NCBI RefSeq assembly: GCF_012184415.1
Contig: NZ_VTOX01000011.1
Coordinates: forward strand, 1 to 64,000
From: Ramlibacter lithotrophicus
Lineage (GTDB): Bacteria; Pseudomonadota; Gammaproteobacteria; Burkholderiales; Burkholderiaceae_C
Reading direction: 5' to 3'
Length of the DNA: 64,000 bases
A model generated the notes under the pieces. The model ran no database searches. It was given only the letters and a program-made list of their open reading frames with translations, and had not been told where the DNA came from. Numbering within the stretch: the stretch's first letter is position 1; each line of letters opens with the position of its first letter. Below, one piece after another: positions 30,818 to 38,909 of the stretch. Both the position numbers and the translations under genes were made by a program.

Positions 30818-33409
30818 TCAGATCCAGAGCTTCTCGCGCCGGAAGTCCAGGTCCTTGAGCAGCGGCAGCGCCGGCCCGTGATGGGAGACGCGGCCGCGGT
30901 CGAGCACGATGGCGCGGTCCGCCAGCGCCAGCGTCAGGTCGAGGTTGTGGTCGACGATCAGCATCGTCACCTCACCCTTCAGGCGCAGGATGGCGTTGAA
31001 CACCTCCTCGGTCATCGCCGGCGACAGGCCCTCGAACGGCTCGTCCAGCAGCAGCACCTTGACGTGACCGGCGAGCGCGCGCGCGATGGCGACCATCTGC
31101 TGCTCGCCGCCCGAGAGCAGCTCCACGTTGACGTCGTAGCGCTGGCGCAGCTGCGGGAAGATCGTGAAGATCCGATCGTCGGTCCAGGCGTTGGCACCGG
31201 CGCCGCGGCGGCGCAGCCGGCCGAGCATCAGGTTGTCCCGCACGGTGAGCCCGGGGAACAGCCGCCGGCCCTGCGGCACGAACGCGATCCCCAGCCGCGC
31301 CATCACCTCGGGCACCGGCGCCGTGATGGTGCGCCCCGCGATGCGCACTTCGCCGGCGCCCAGCCGGGCCATGCCGATCAGGCTCTTGAGCAGCGTCGAC
31401 TTGCCGGCGCCGTTGCGGCCCAGCACGGCCAGCACTTCGCCGTCGCGCGCCTCGAAGCCGATGCCCGAGAGTATGTGGCTCTTGCCGTAGTACGCCTCGA
31501 TGCCGGCGACGGCGATGCACACGTCCTCGCCGAGGCGGGTGGGCACCACCTTCTGCGCCAGTGCCTCGGTCCCCGAGCCGATGTAGATTTCCCGAACCCG
31601 CTGGTCGGTGCGCACGGCGGCCGGAGGGCCCTCCACCAGCACCGTCCCCATGCTCATCACGGTGATGCGGTCGGACAGCTCGAAGACGCGGTCCACGTCG
31701 TGCTCCACCAGCAGCACCCCGATGCGCTGCGCCAACTGGCGGATCAGGCGCCCGATGCGTTCGCGCTCGGCCGCGGCCAATCCGGCCAGCGGTTCGTCCA
31801 GTAGCAGGATGCGCGGCGCCGAGCCGAGGGCGAGCCCCATGTCCACCAGGCGCTGGCCGCCGTAGGAAAGATCCTCCGCCGGCGCAGCTTCCATGCCGTC
31901 GACGCCGAGGAAGCGCACCAGTTCGTCGGTCTGCGCTTCGGTGTGCTCGAGCGCGTCGGCGCGGCGCAGCATCGAGAAACGGTGGCGGTCGCGCGCCATG
32001 ACCGCGAGCCGGAGGTTGTCGCGCACCGACAGCCCGCCGAAGAGATTGGTGATCTGGAACGACCGGCTGATGCCGGCTGCGCAGACCGCCGTCGGATCGT
32101 TGCCGCCGAAAACCCGGTCGCCCAGGCGGATCGAGCCCGTGGCCGGCGTGAACATGCCGGACAGCAGGTTGAACAGCGAGGTCTTGCCGGCGCCGTTCGG
32201 GCCGATCAGCGCATGCAAACCGGCCGGCATGACCTTCAGGTTCACGTTGCTGACGGCCTTGAACGGGCCGAAATGCAGGCTCACGTTGTCCGCGACCAGC
32301 GCCGCCTCGCCGCCGCCCGGCAGGAAGGACGGGAACGGCTGCGCCGTCGCCGGCGTCTTGCGCGCGGCCATGGCGGCCGACACGGTGGCCTCGGGACGGA
32401 GCCAGCGCAGCAGCCGTGCGCCGATGCCGACCAGGCCCGAGGGCGACAGCAGGATGAAGGCCACGAACACCAGGCCGAAGAACAGCAGCCAGTTCTCCGT
32501 GTACTGCGAGAGGTATTCGCGGAAGAGCAGGAAGAACAGCGCGCCGATCAACGGCCCCGCGAAGCTGCGCATGCCGCCGATCAGCACCATCGCCAGCAGT
32601 TCGCCGGAGAAGGGCACCGAGAGCATCTCGGCCGAGGCGATCCGGTGATTGAGCACCGACAGGCCGCCGGCGAGGCCGGTGACCAGCGCGGAAATGACGA
32701 ACGCGGCCAGCTTGTAGCGGCCGATCGGGAAGCCGATGAAGCCCGTGCGCTGCTGGTTCTCGCGGATGGCGACCAGCACCTTGCCGAACGGCGACTGCGT
32801 CAGGCGCAGCATGAACATGCCCACCAGCAGCGCGATCACCGCCACGAAGACGTAGAAGTTCCAGGGATTGTCGAGGGAGATGCCCAGGACCGATCGCCGC
32901 TCGACGCCGCCCAGGCCGTTCTCACCGCCGGTCAGCGCCGTCCAGCGAAACGCCACCGTGAACGCGAGCGCGCTGAGCGCCAGCGTCAGCAGCGAGAAGT
33001 ACACGCCCTTGCGGCGAAGGATCAGTGCCCCGAGGACGGCCGATGCCCCCAGCACCAGCGCCGCCGACAGGGCCAGCGGCAGGACGACCGAGCCCGGGAA
33101 GTAGCGCAGCTGGATGATCGCCACCGCATAGGCGCCAAGCCCGAACCACGCCGCATGGCCGAACGAGACGAGGCCCGTCGAGCCGAGCAGCAGGTTCAGG
33201 CCGAGGCCGACCATCGCGAGCAGCACGCAGTCGACCGCGGAGGTCATGGTCAGCCCGCCGGCCTGCAGGGCGAACGGCAGCACGACCAGTCCGAGCGCCA
33301 TGCCGGCGGCGACCTTGGCCTCGCGCCAGGCGGAGGAACGGGTGGCGGCCGCCTGCTGGTCCACCTGGAGGCCCTGAAGGGTTCTTGCGTTCGTGCTCAC
33401 GGGCTTCAC
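30818..33409 (-). CDS. Fused branched-chain-type ABC transporter: LivM permease + LivG ATPase + LivF ATPase
   Basis: One uninterrupted 863-residue polypeptide contains three proteins that are usually separate or partly fused. Residues 1-345 are a LivM-type permease with about ten membrane segments (GSTGLVSFGHAAWFGLGAYA). Residues 370-610 are a LivG-type ATPase (Walker A GPNGAGKT at 403-410, signature LSYGGQRL, Walker B ILLLDEPLAGL). Residues 625-863 are a LivF-type ATPase (Walker A GRNGAGKS at 664-671, signature LSGGEQQM, Walker B VLLLDEPFEGL). No stop or frameshift interrupts the frame. With the LivH permease and the binding protein it forms a high-affinity importer. Confidence 0.93.
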   Translation of the reverse strand: MKPVSTNARTLQGLQVDQQAAATRSSAWREAKVAAGMALGLVVLPFALQAGGLTMTSAVDCVLLAMVGLGLNLLLGSTGLVSFGHAAWFGLGAYAVAIIQLRYFPGSVVLPLALSAALVLGASAVLGALILRRKGVYFSLLTLALSALAFTVAFRWTALTGGENGLGGVERRSVLGISLDNPWNFYVFVAVIALLVGMFMLRLTQSPFGKVLVAIRENQQRTGFIGFPIGRYKLAAFVISALVTGLAGGLSVLNHRIASAEMLSVPFSGELLAMVLIGGMRSFAGPLIGALFFLLFREYLSQYTENWLLFFGLVFVAFILLSPSGLVGIGARLLRWLRPEATVSAAMAARKTPATAQPFPSFLPGGGEAALVADNVSLHFGPFKAVSNVNLKVMPAGLHALIGPNGAGKTSLFNLLSGMFTPATGSIRLGDRVFGGNDPTAVCAAGISRSFQITNLFGGLSVRDNLRLAVMARDRHRFSMLRRADALEHTEAQTDELVRFLGVDGMEAAPAEDLSYGGQRLVDMGLALGSAPRILLLDEPLAGLAAAERERIGRLIRQLAQRIGVLLVEHDVDRVFELSDRITVMSMGTVLVEGPPAAVRTDQRVREIYIGSGTEALAQKVVPTRLGEDVCIAVAGIEAYYGKSHILSGIGFEARDGEVLAVLGRNGAGKSTLLKSLIGMARLGAGEVRIAGRTITAPVPEVMARLGIAFVPQGRRLFPGLTVRDNLMLGRLRRRGAGANAWTDDRIFTIFPQLRQRYDVNVELLSGGEQQMVAIARALAGHVKVLLLDEPFEGLSPAMTEEVFNAILRLKGEVTMLIVDHNLDLTLALADRAIVLDRGRVSHHGPALPLLKDLDFRREKLWI

Positions 33410-34287
33410 TCCAGGCGATCCATGCGCTCACCCATCAGCCCGCGCGGACGCAGCAGCAGGACGATCAACATCAGGACGTATAGCGACGCCTCGGACGCGG
33501 GCGGAAAGAAGTAGGTGGTCAGGCCCCGGATCACGCCGACCAGCAGCGCCGCCACCACCACGCCCCAGAAACTGCCCAGTCCGCCGATGACGACGACGAC
33601 GAAGGCCGCGGTCATGATCTCCTGTCCCATCGCCGGATGCACTCCCGTGATGGGCGCCAGCAGCACGCCGGCCAGTCCCGCCATGCCGATGCCGATGCCG
33701 CACACCGCCGTCAGTACCGGACCGAGCGAGATCCCGAGCGCCCGCACCATCTCCGGGTCCGCGACGCCGGCCTTCACCACCTTGCCGAACGACGTCCGGT
33801 TCAGCAGCACCCAGGTGGCCGTCAGCGTCGTGGCCGCCACCGCGAGCATGCCGATGCGGTAGTACGGGTACATGAAGTCGCCGATCGCCAGCTGGCCACG
33901 GGCGAAGGCGGGAATATTGAATTGCAGCGGCGAGGCGCCGTAGGCCATGCGCAGCCCCTGCTCGATGATCATCGCCAGCCCGAACGTGAAGAGCAGGCTC
34001 AGCACCGGATCGGCCTTGTAGAAATGCCGCAGGAACAGCCGCTCCAGCAACATGCCCAGCGCCGCGACGATCAGCGGCGCGGACACGAAGGCCACGCCGT
34101 AGCCCGCCAGCTGGGTGACCTGCACCATCAGGTAGGCGCCGATCGCGAACAAGGCCCCGTGGGCCAGGTTGACCACGCCGCCGAGGCTGAAGATGATGGA
34201 CAGCCCCAGCGCGATCAGCAGGTAATAGACGCCGAGCAGCAGGCCGTTGATCACCTGCTCGGCCAGAAACACGAATTCGACAGCCAA
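33406..34287 (-). CDS. Branched-chain-type ABC transporter permease (LivH-like)
   Basis: A 293-residue inner-membrane permease with about eight membrane segments and LivH hallmarks (INGLLLGVYYLLIALGLSIIF at the N-terminus, VVVIGGLGSFWGVVVAALLVG near residue 230). It pairs with the LivM domain of the triple-fusion gene, whose start overlaps its stop by four bases. HAAT-family permeases of this type import amino acids, but also amides, aromatic acids and other carboxylates, so the family does not fix the substrate. It ends in a short cytoplasmic tail (LLRPRGLMGERMDRLE). Confidence 0.93.
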   Translation of the reverse strand: MAVEFVFLAEQVINGLLLGVYYLLIALGLSIIFSLGGVVNLAHGALFAIGAYLMVQVTQLAGYGVAFVSAPLIVAALGMLLERLFLRHFYKADPVLSLLFTFGLAMIIEQGLRMAYGASPLQFNIPAFARGQLAIGDFMYPYYRIGMLAVAATTLTATWVLLNRTSFGKVVKAGVADPEMVRALGISLGPVLTAVCGIGIGMAGLAGVLLAPITGVHPAMGQEIMTAAFVVVVIGGLGSFWGVVVAALLVGVIRGLTTYFFPPASEASLYVLMLIVLLLRPRGLMGERMDRLE

Positions 34288-34344
34288 CGCTTTCTCCCCG
34301 GGGTGTCCAACGGGCCGGGTGCAGCGGCACCCGGCCCCCTGCCG

Positions 34345-35598
34345 TCAGGCGAACGTACAGGCGTTTTCCTCGCGGGTCGGCGCGAGCACTTCAAGGCTCT
34401 CGTTCGGGCCGGGGACCGACGCGCTGGTCTGCATCACGTCCCACTTGCTTGCCGGCTTGCCCTCGGCCGGCTTGACGGTGTACATCTCGAACATCAGCTG
34501 GTGGTCCCACGGGCGGAAGTAGCCTTCGCGGGCGCGCAGGACGTCGAACTTGACGCCGCTCTCCAGGTAGCCGATGAGTTTCTGCACGTCGGTGGTCTTC
34601 GTTTCCTGCATCGCTCGGGCCAGGACCTTCACCGCCAGGTAGTCGGCCACGGCCTGGTTGTCGGGCGGCCGGCCCCAGCGCTTGGTGAAGCGCTCGGTGA
34701 AGGCCTTGGCGGTCGGCGACTGGACCTGGTGCGTCCAGATGATGGGCCAGGTTCCGGAGAAACTGCCCTCCCCGGCGCCCCAGATGCTGGACGCGTTGAG
34801 GTCGGCGCCGGCCAGCGGGATCGGCAGGTTGAACTCCCGGTACTGCTTCATGAAGTTCGTCGTCTGGTTGCCGGCCAGGTTGCTCATGACCAGGTCCGGC
34901 CGCTGCTGCCGGATCTTCAGGATCATCGAGCTGTATTCGGTCGCGTCGGTCGGGATGTTGTCGTTGGAGACGAAGACGGCGCCGTTCTGGTCCATGAAGC
35001 GCTTGGTCTTCTCGAACAGGTCGTGGCCGAAGGCGTAGTCGGCGGTGAACGCCATCCAGCGCTTGCCCTTGACCATGTTCTGGCGCAGCATCTCGCGCCC
35101 GATGGTGCGCACGTACATGCTGTTGTTGGCCTCGAGGTGGAACATGTAGCGGCTGCAGCTCTTGCCGCGCAGTTCGTCCGAATTGCAGCCGGTCTGCAGG
35201 AACAGCTTCTGCGCGCGCGAGGCAACCTGCGCGATGGCCAAGCCGGACGCCGAACTGATTTCGCCGACGATCACGTCCACCCGGTCGCGCTCGACCATGC
35301 GTTGCGCCTTGGTGGAGGCCGTCTGGGGATTGACGCTGTCTTCCATCAGCAGTTCGTAAGGCCGGCCGAGCACGCCGCCGGCGGCGTTGATCTCCTCCAC
35401 GGCGAGCGTGACGCCCATGACCGCGTACTCGCCCATCGGGCCCAGGAAGCCAGTGCGCGGCGTCAGGTGGCCGATGCGGATCGAATTGGACTGCGCCCGC
35501 AAGATGGCCGGCGCACCGAGGCCGAGGGCCGCCGTCGCCATCGCGCCCAGGACAAGCCGCCGGTCTTGCTGCGCGGGCAAGCTCTTTTTGTCATTCAT
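34345..35598 (-). CDS. ABC transporter substrate-binding protein (branched-chain amino acid type)
   Basis: A 417-residue type I periplasmic binding protein (LivK/AmiC-like). The N-terminus (start 35598, after AGGAGA) has a twin-arginine-like signal (QQDRRLVLGAMATAALGLGA, cleavage near AILRAQ). The mature part shows IRIGHLTPRTGFLGPMGEYAVMGVTLAVEEIN and, in lobe 2, LVMSNLAGNQTTNFMKQ, typical of the family. It is the first gene of the operon, 57 bases upstream of LivH, and is divergent from the GntR regulator. A Tat signal suggests folding or cofactor binding before export, but the arginine pair could also fit a Sec signal. The ligand is unknown. Confidence 0.9.
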   Translation of the reverse strand: MNDKKSLPAQQDRRLVLGAMATAALGLGAPAILRAQSNSIRIGHLTPRTGFLGPMGEYAVMGVTLAVEEINAAGGVLGRPYELLMEDSVNPQTASTKAQRMVERDRVDVIVGEISSASGLAIAQVASRAQKLFLQTGCNSDELRGKSCSRYMFHLEANNSMYVRTIGREMLRQNMVKGKRWMAFTADYAFGHDLFEKTKRFMDQNGAVFVSNDNIPTDATEYSSMILKIRQQRPDLVMSNLAGNQTTNFMKQYREFNLPIPLAGADLNASSIWGAGEGSFSGTWPIIWTHQVQSPTAKAFTERFTKRWGRPPDNQAVADYLAVKVLARAMQETKTTDVQKLIGYLESGVKFDVLRAREGYFRPWDHQLMFEMYTVKPAEGKPASKWDVMQTSASVPGPNESLEVLAPTREENACTFA

Positions 35599-35673
35599 GT
35601 GCTGTCTCCTCGTGGTGAATCCGCAGCGATGCGGGAAATGAGGGTGTCGCCCTCGGCCCGCGCATGGTAACGT

Positions 35674-35690
35674 TGTGATCACAGATATCT
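35674..35690. promoter_or_regulatory. Palindromic candidate operator of the GntR regulator
   Basis: Two adjoining palindromes, TGTGATCACA (35674-35683) and AGATATCT (35683-35690), lie between the divergent binding-protein and GntR genes, 76 bases upstream of the operon's first start codon. This AT-richer island stands out in GC-rich DNA. It would be a natural site for the FCD-type regulator. Confidence 0.5.
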
Positions 35691-35768
35691 GATACGGGAT
35701 TACCCTGCGACCCGCCGCGCCGGGCCGTTTCCACACCGGCGAAAATCCGGGTTCATGGATGGAGTCAC

Positions 35769-36500
35769 ATGTCAGTCACGAGCCTGGTCACGCCGCTGAA
35801 ACGCCAAACGTTGAGTGGAGACGTCTACGACCAGTTCAAGGAACTGCTCATCAGCGGCCGCATGATGCCGGGCGAGCAGATCTCGCTGCGCAACATGGCG
35901 CAGGCGTTGGGAGTCAGCGTCATGCCGGTACGGGAGGCCGTTCAACGGCTGGCGGCCGAGCAGGCACTGGAAATCTCGCCGAACCGGACGCTGCGGGTGC
36001 CACGGATGTCGGTGAGCCAGTTCCGCGAGATCACCAGCATTCGCACGAATCTCGAAGGGATGGCGACGGCTGCCTCGACCGCGACGATGGAGACCGCTGA
36101 GATCCAGCAGGTGGTGCTATGGCACGAGCGGTTCACGCACGAAATGGCAAAGAAACAGCCGGACGGCTCGCACCTGATTTCCTTCAACAAGGAACTGCAC
36201 TTTGCCATCTACCGCGGCGCGCGCATGCCGGTGCTGCTGCAGCTCATCGAAGCGTTGTGGCTGAGGATAGGACCTATCCTCAACTACGACTTGCGATCCG
36301 GCCCCACGCGGGTCGGTGAGCGCGTCGCCCTGAGCCACCACGCCAGTCTGGTCCGCGCGATACAGGCCCGCGACAGCGAGGCGGCGAGGACGGCGCTGCA
36401 GGCCGACATCAACAGCGCGGCCGATTTCATCATCTCGGTGGGAGCCTTGGTCGCCGCCGATGCACCACCGCCGGTTCCGCAGGCTGGCAATCCGAAGTGA
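35769..36500 (+). CDS. GntR family transcriptional regulator (FadR/FCD subfamily)
   Basis: A 243-residue regulator. Residues 10-75 are a GntR winged HTH (VYDQFKELLISGRMMPGEQIS..., GVSVMPVREAVQRLAAEQ). Residues 85-225 form an all-helical FCD ligand-binding domain, with the metal-binding His pattern in FNKELHFAIYRGA and ALSHHASLVRAIQARD. The gene is divergent from the eight-gene catabolic operon, so it probably represses it until a pathway intermediate binds. The acidic ligand expected for FCD regulators (a carboxylate) agrees with a pathway running through keto acids. Confidence 0.9.
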   Translation: MSVTSLVTPLKRQTLSGDVYDQFKELLISGRMMPGEQISLRNMAQALGVSVMPVREAVQRLAAEQALEISPNRTLRVPRMSVSQFREITSIRTNLEGMATAASTATMETAEIQQVVLWHERFTHEMAKKQPDGSHLISFNKELHFAIYRGARMPVLLQLIEALWLRIGPILNYDLRSGPTRVGERVALSHHASLVRAIQARDSEAARTALQADINSAADFIISVGALVAADAPPPVPQAGNPK

Positions 36501-36620
36501 GGCTGGCCTGACCAACGCTGCGGCGGCGCCGGTCCCGTCCGGCATCCAGTCGCAAGCCGGTCCTACAGCGCCATGAAGCGCCCCGGGTGATGGTGGGGTT
36601 CCGCACAGAGGAGCCCTGCC

Positions 36621-37238
36621 ATGCGCACGCCCGCCCAGCTCGCCGGCCATCCAATCCACCCGATGCTCGTTCCCATCCCGATCGGGTTGTGGCTGTTCTC
36701 GTTCGCCTGCGACGTCATCGCGACCCGTGTCGCGGAGCCGGCCAGCTGGGTCACCGCATCCGAATACGCGATGGTGGGCGGCATCCTCGGCGCGCTGGCG
36801 GCGGCGCTCCCCGGGCTGGTCGACCTGCTGTCGCTGCGCGGCCGCCCCATCCAGAAGACCGCCATCAAGCACATGGTCCTCAACCTGGTCGTCGTCGCCC
36901 TGTTCGCCGCCAACGCGTGGCTGCGCCTGCAGGATTCGATCGGCCACGGCGCATCGCTTGCGCTGTCGGCCGTGTCGATCGCGCTGCTCGGCGTCTCCGG
37001 CTGGCTCGGCGGAAAGATGGTCTACGAAGCCGGCGTGGCGGTGAATGCCGACGATGCCGCCGCGACTCGCGCCACCGGCTGGCAGCCCGACCGCAACCGG
37101 GGCCGTCCCGCGTCGCAAGGCTTCGGCACCGGCCACGCCATGGCCGCGGACAGCGCGCGTCCTTCGCGCGACCGCAATGACGGCCGCGCTTCGGCCGCGC
37201 GAAGCGAACGGGACACGGACCGGGACTCCGGCCGCTGA
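36621..37238 (+). CDS. DUF2231 family membrane protein
   Basis: A 205-residue membrane protein. The N-terminal motif GHPIHPMLVPIPIGLW is the DUF2231 signature, and four hydrophobic segments follow (about residues 18-38, 48-68, 84-104 and 112-132). The C-terminal 60 residues are a hydrophilic, Arg/Asp/Ser-rich tail of low complexity. The start at 36621 follows GAGGAG. Function is unknown. The gene is followed by a GC-rich hairpin (37253-37273) without a T-tract. Confidence 0.82.
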   Translation: MRTPAQLAGHPIHPMLVPIPIGLWLFSFACDVIATRVAEPASWVTASEYAMVGGILGALAAALPGLVDLLSLRGRPIQKTAIKHMVLNLVVVALFAANAWLRLQDSIGHGASLALSAVSIALLGVSGWLGGKMVYEAGVAVNADDAAATRATGWQPDRNRGRPASQGFGTGHAMAADSARPSRDRNDGRASAARSERDTDRDSGR

Positions 37239-37282
37239 CCGACCCCCTGGGCCGGGACGGTACTTCCGTCCCGACCGCGAGG

Positions 37283-37510
37283 TCACTGCGCGTCGTGGGC
37301 CGTCGGACGATCCTGCGAGCGCAGGGAACGGCTGACCGAGTCCTGCACCGCGCTGCATTCGTCCTTCAGCCGGCGCACCTTTTCCTCGAGGATCGCCACC
37401 GCGCGCCCGCCGGGGTTGCGCTGGCGTGCGGTACGCAGTTCCAGGTCCGCCAACACCCATTCGCCGTAGGTGGACCGCCACCGCTCCAGACCGCTCTCGA
37501 CCGAATTCAT
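37283..37510 (-). CDS. Small hypothetical protein, coiled-coil-like
   Basis: A 75-residue protein starting MNSVESGLERWRSTYGEWV. It is highly charged and has a predicted helical heptad-like segment (VAILEEKVRRLKDECSAVQ). No signal peptide or membrane segment. I do not recognise a family. It is convergent with the DUF2231 gene and lies about 140 bases downstream of the spermidine-synthase-like gene on the same strand. The start is uncertain because the open frame continues upstream. Confidence 0.5.
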   Translation of the reverse strand: MNSVESGLERWRSTYGEWVLADLELRTARQRNPGGRAVAILEEKVRRLKDECSAVQDSVSRSLRSQDRPTAHDAQ

Positions 37511-37652
37511 GCCTGCTTCCTTTCCTCGCGGCTCCCCCGCGTGCAATGCACGAGCGTACGGCCAAGCGCCGATCCCTTGCGTAGGTCCCGCGTCGCCAGT
37601 TGCGTAGGAATGCGCGGACAGCCGGGCCGGGACCGAGTCCGGTCGGTGACGT

Positions 37653-38402
37653 TCACCTGCCAGGTGCCGGCGCAGCCGGCGCCGAGCGGCGCGCCATCGC
37701 CAGCCAGGCCGGCGCCGGCAGGTCCCAGCGCCGCTCGATTTCCGCGGCCCGCGCGGCAAGCACATGCTCGGGCGGCAGTTCGCCGCAGTGCGCGATCACG
37801 ACCACGTTGCCGGCCTCGGTGGGCGGAAACTGCCACAGCGCACGCGGCCGCAGGCCTTCGCGCAGCCGCGCGACGCACGCGCGCGCATCGAGGGCCCGGC
37901 CGATCAGGTTCACCGCGACGGTGCCGCCTTCGCGCAAGCCGGTGCGGCAGCCGGCGTAGAAGGCCTCGGTATCGAGCACGGGCTTGTCGACCGAGCCGGT
38001 ATAGGCATCCACCTGCAGCACGTCGATGCTGCGACGGGTGGCCGGCCGCGCGATGTATTCGGCGGCATCGCCGTGCACCACCCGCAGCCCGTTGCCGTCG
38101 GGCGGCAGCATGAAGTGCGCGCGGCACGCTTCGATCACGCCCGCATCGATCTCGACGGCGGTCGCGTGCATGCCGAGCACGCGATGGGCGAACTTCGTCA
38201 GCGAACCGGCGCCCAGACCCAGGGTGACGAGGTGCTTGCCGGCCAGCGACTCCGGGTCGTGGAAGAGCAGCCACGCCGACATCCGCACGGCGTACTCCAG
38301 TTCCAGCCGGTCCGGTGCGGCTATGCGCATCACGCCCTGGCACCACCGGGTGCCGAAGTTCAGCAGGCGCAGGCCCTCGGCCTCGGTGACGACGATTTCC
38401 AT
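37653..38402 (-). CDS. Spermidine synthase-like (class I methyltransferase fold) protein
   Basis: A 249-residue protein with a spermidine-synthase/methyltransferase fold. The nucleotide-binding segment is LVTLGLGAGSLTKFAH, the acidic residue after strand 2 is in AVEIDAGVIEACR, and the catalytic-region Asp is in LQVDAYTGSVDKP. It lacks the full N-terminal beta domain of SpeE. It may be a polyamine aminopropyltransferase relative or a methyltransferase. It stands alone between unrelated genes. Confidence 0.75.
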   Translation of the reverse strand: MEIVVTEAEGLRLLNFGTRWCQGVMRIAAPDRLELEYAVRMSAWLLFHDPESLAGKHLVTLGLGAGSLTKFAHRVLGMHATAVEIDAGVIEACRAHFMLPPDGNGLRVVHGDAAEYIARPATRRSIDVLQVDAYTGSVDKPVLDTEAFYAGCRTGLREGGTVAVNLIGRALDARACVARLREGLRPRALWQFPPTEAGNVVVIAHCGELPPEHVLAARAAEIERRWDLPAPAWLAMARRSAPAAPAPGR

Positions 38403-38452
38403 CGAGCGAGCCTACCGCAGGCCATAGGCCGTCGCCGCTCCGTCCTGCGCCG

Positions 38453-38869
38453 TCAGCCGGCCTGCTCGCGAATGATCCGGAACGTGCCCTGGCCGAGGGC
38501 GACCACGCCGGCGCGACCATCGAGGATCTCGGCGCGCATGAAGACGGTGCGGCCGGTCTTCCGCAGGCTCGCCGCTTCGCACGTGAACGGGCCGTGCGTC
38601 GCCGGCGCGGGGTACTGGATGCTGCAGTCGACGGTGGCGACGCTCTCGCCGGGCCCGGCCAGCGACATCGCGGCCCAGGCCATGGTGGTGTCGATTACCG
38701 TGAACAGCACGCCGCCGTGCGGGCTGCCCGGCGAAGGCCAGCAGGCATTCGCCGTGGGTGCGAGCGTGGCCCGCGCCTGTCCGCCGCCGCAGTGCTCGAT
38801 CCGGATGCCCAGCGCGTGGTACAGCAGGTTGTCGTTCAGGCGAGCAAGCGTGTCGGGCGAAAAATCCAC
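38453..38869 (-). CDS. PaaI-type hot-dog thioesterase
   Basis: A 138-residue acyl-CoA thioesterase of the PaaI/DUF4442-like hot-dog family. The conserved HGGVLFTVIDTTMAWAA segment carries the catalytic Asp and the His-Gly-Gly motif; VATVDCSIQYPAPA follows as expected for the CoA-binding strand. It probably hydrolyses short or aromatic acyl-CoAs in the cytoplasm. It is 40 bases upstream of nothing in its own strand and 50 bases after the synthase-like gene in the leftward direction, so co-transcription with that gene is possible. Confidence 0.85.
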   Translation of the reverse strand: MDFSPDTLARLNDNLLYHALGIRIEHCGGGQARATLAPTANACWPSPGSPHGGVLFTVIDTTMAWAAMSLAGPGESVATVDCSIQYPAPATHGPFTCEAASLRKTGRTVFMRAEILDGRAGVVALGQGTFRIIREQAG

Positions 38870-38909
38870 GGAAGTCTCCTCGGGCCGCCCAGGATGATGC
38901 CAGCTTGTG

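Noticed and set aside
37253..37273. Hairpin after the DUF2231 gene as a terminator
   Set aside because: An 8-bp stem is present (CGGGACGG/CCGTCCCG), but neither strand has a T-tract after it, so it is not a clear intrinsic terminator.
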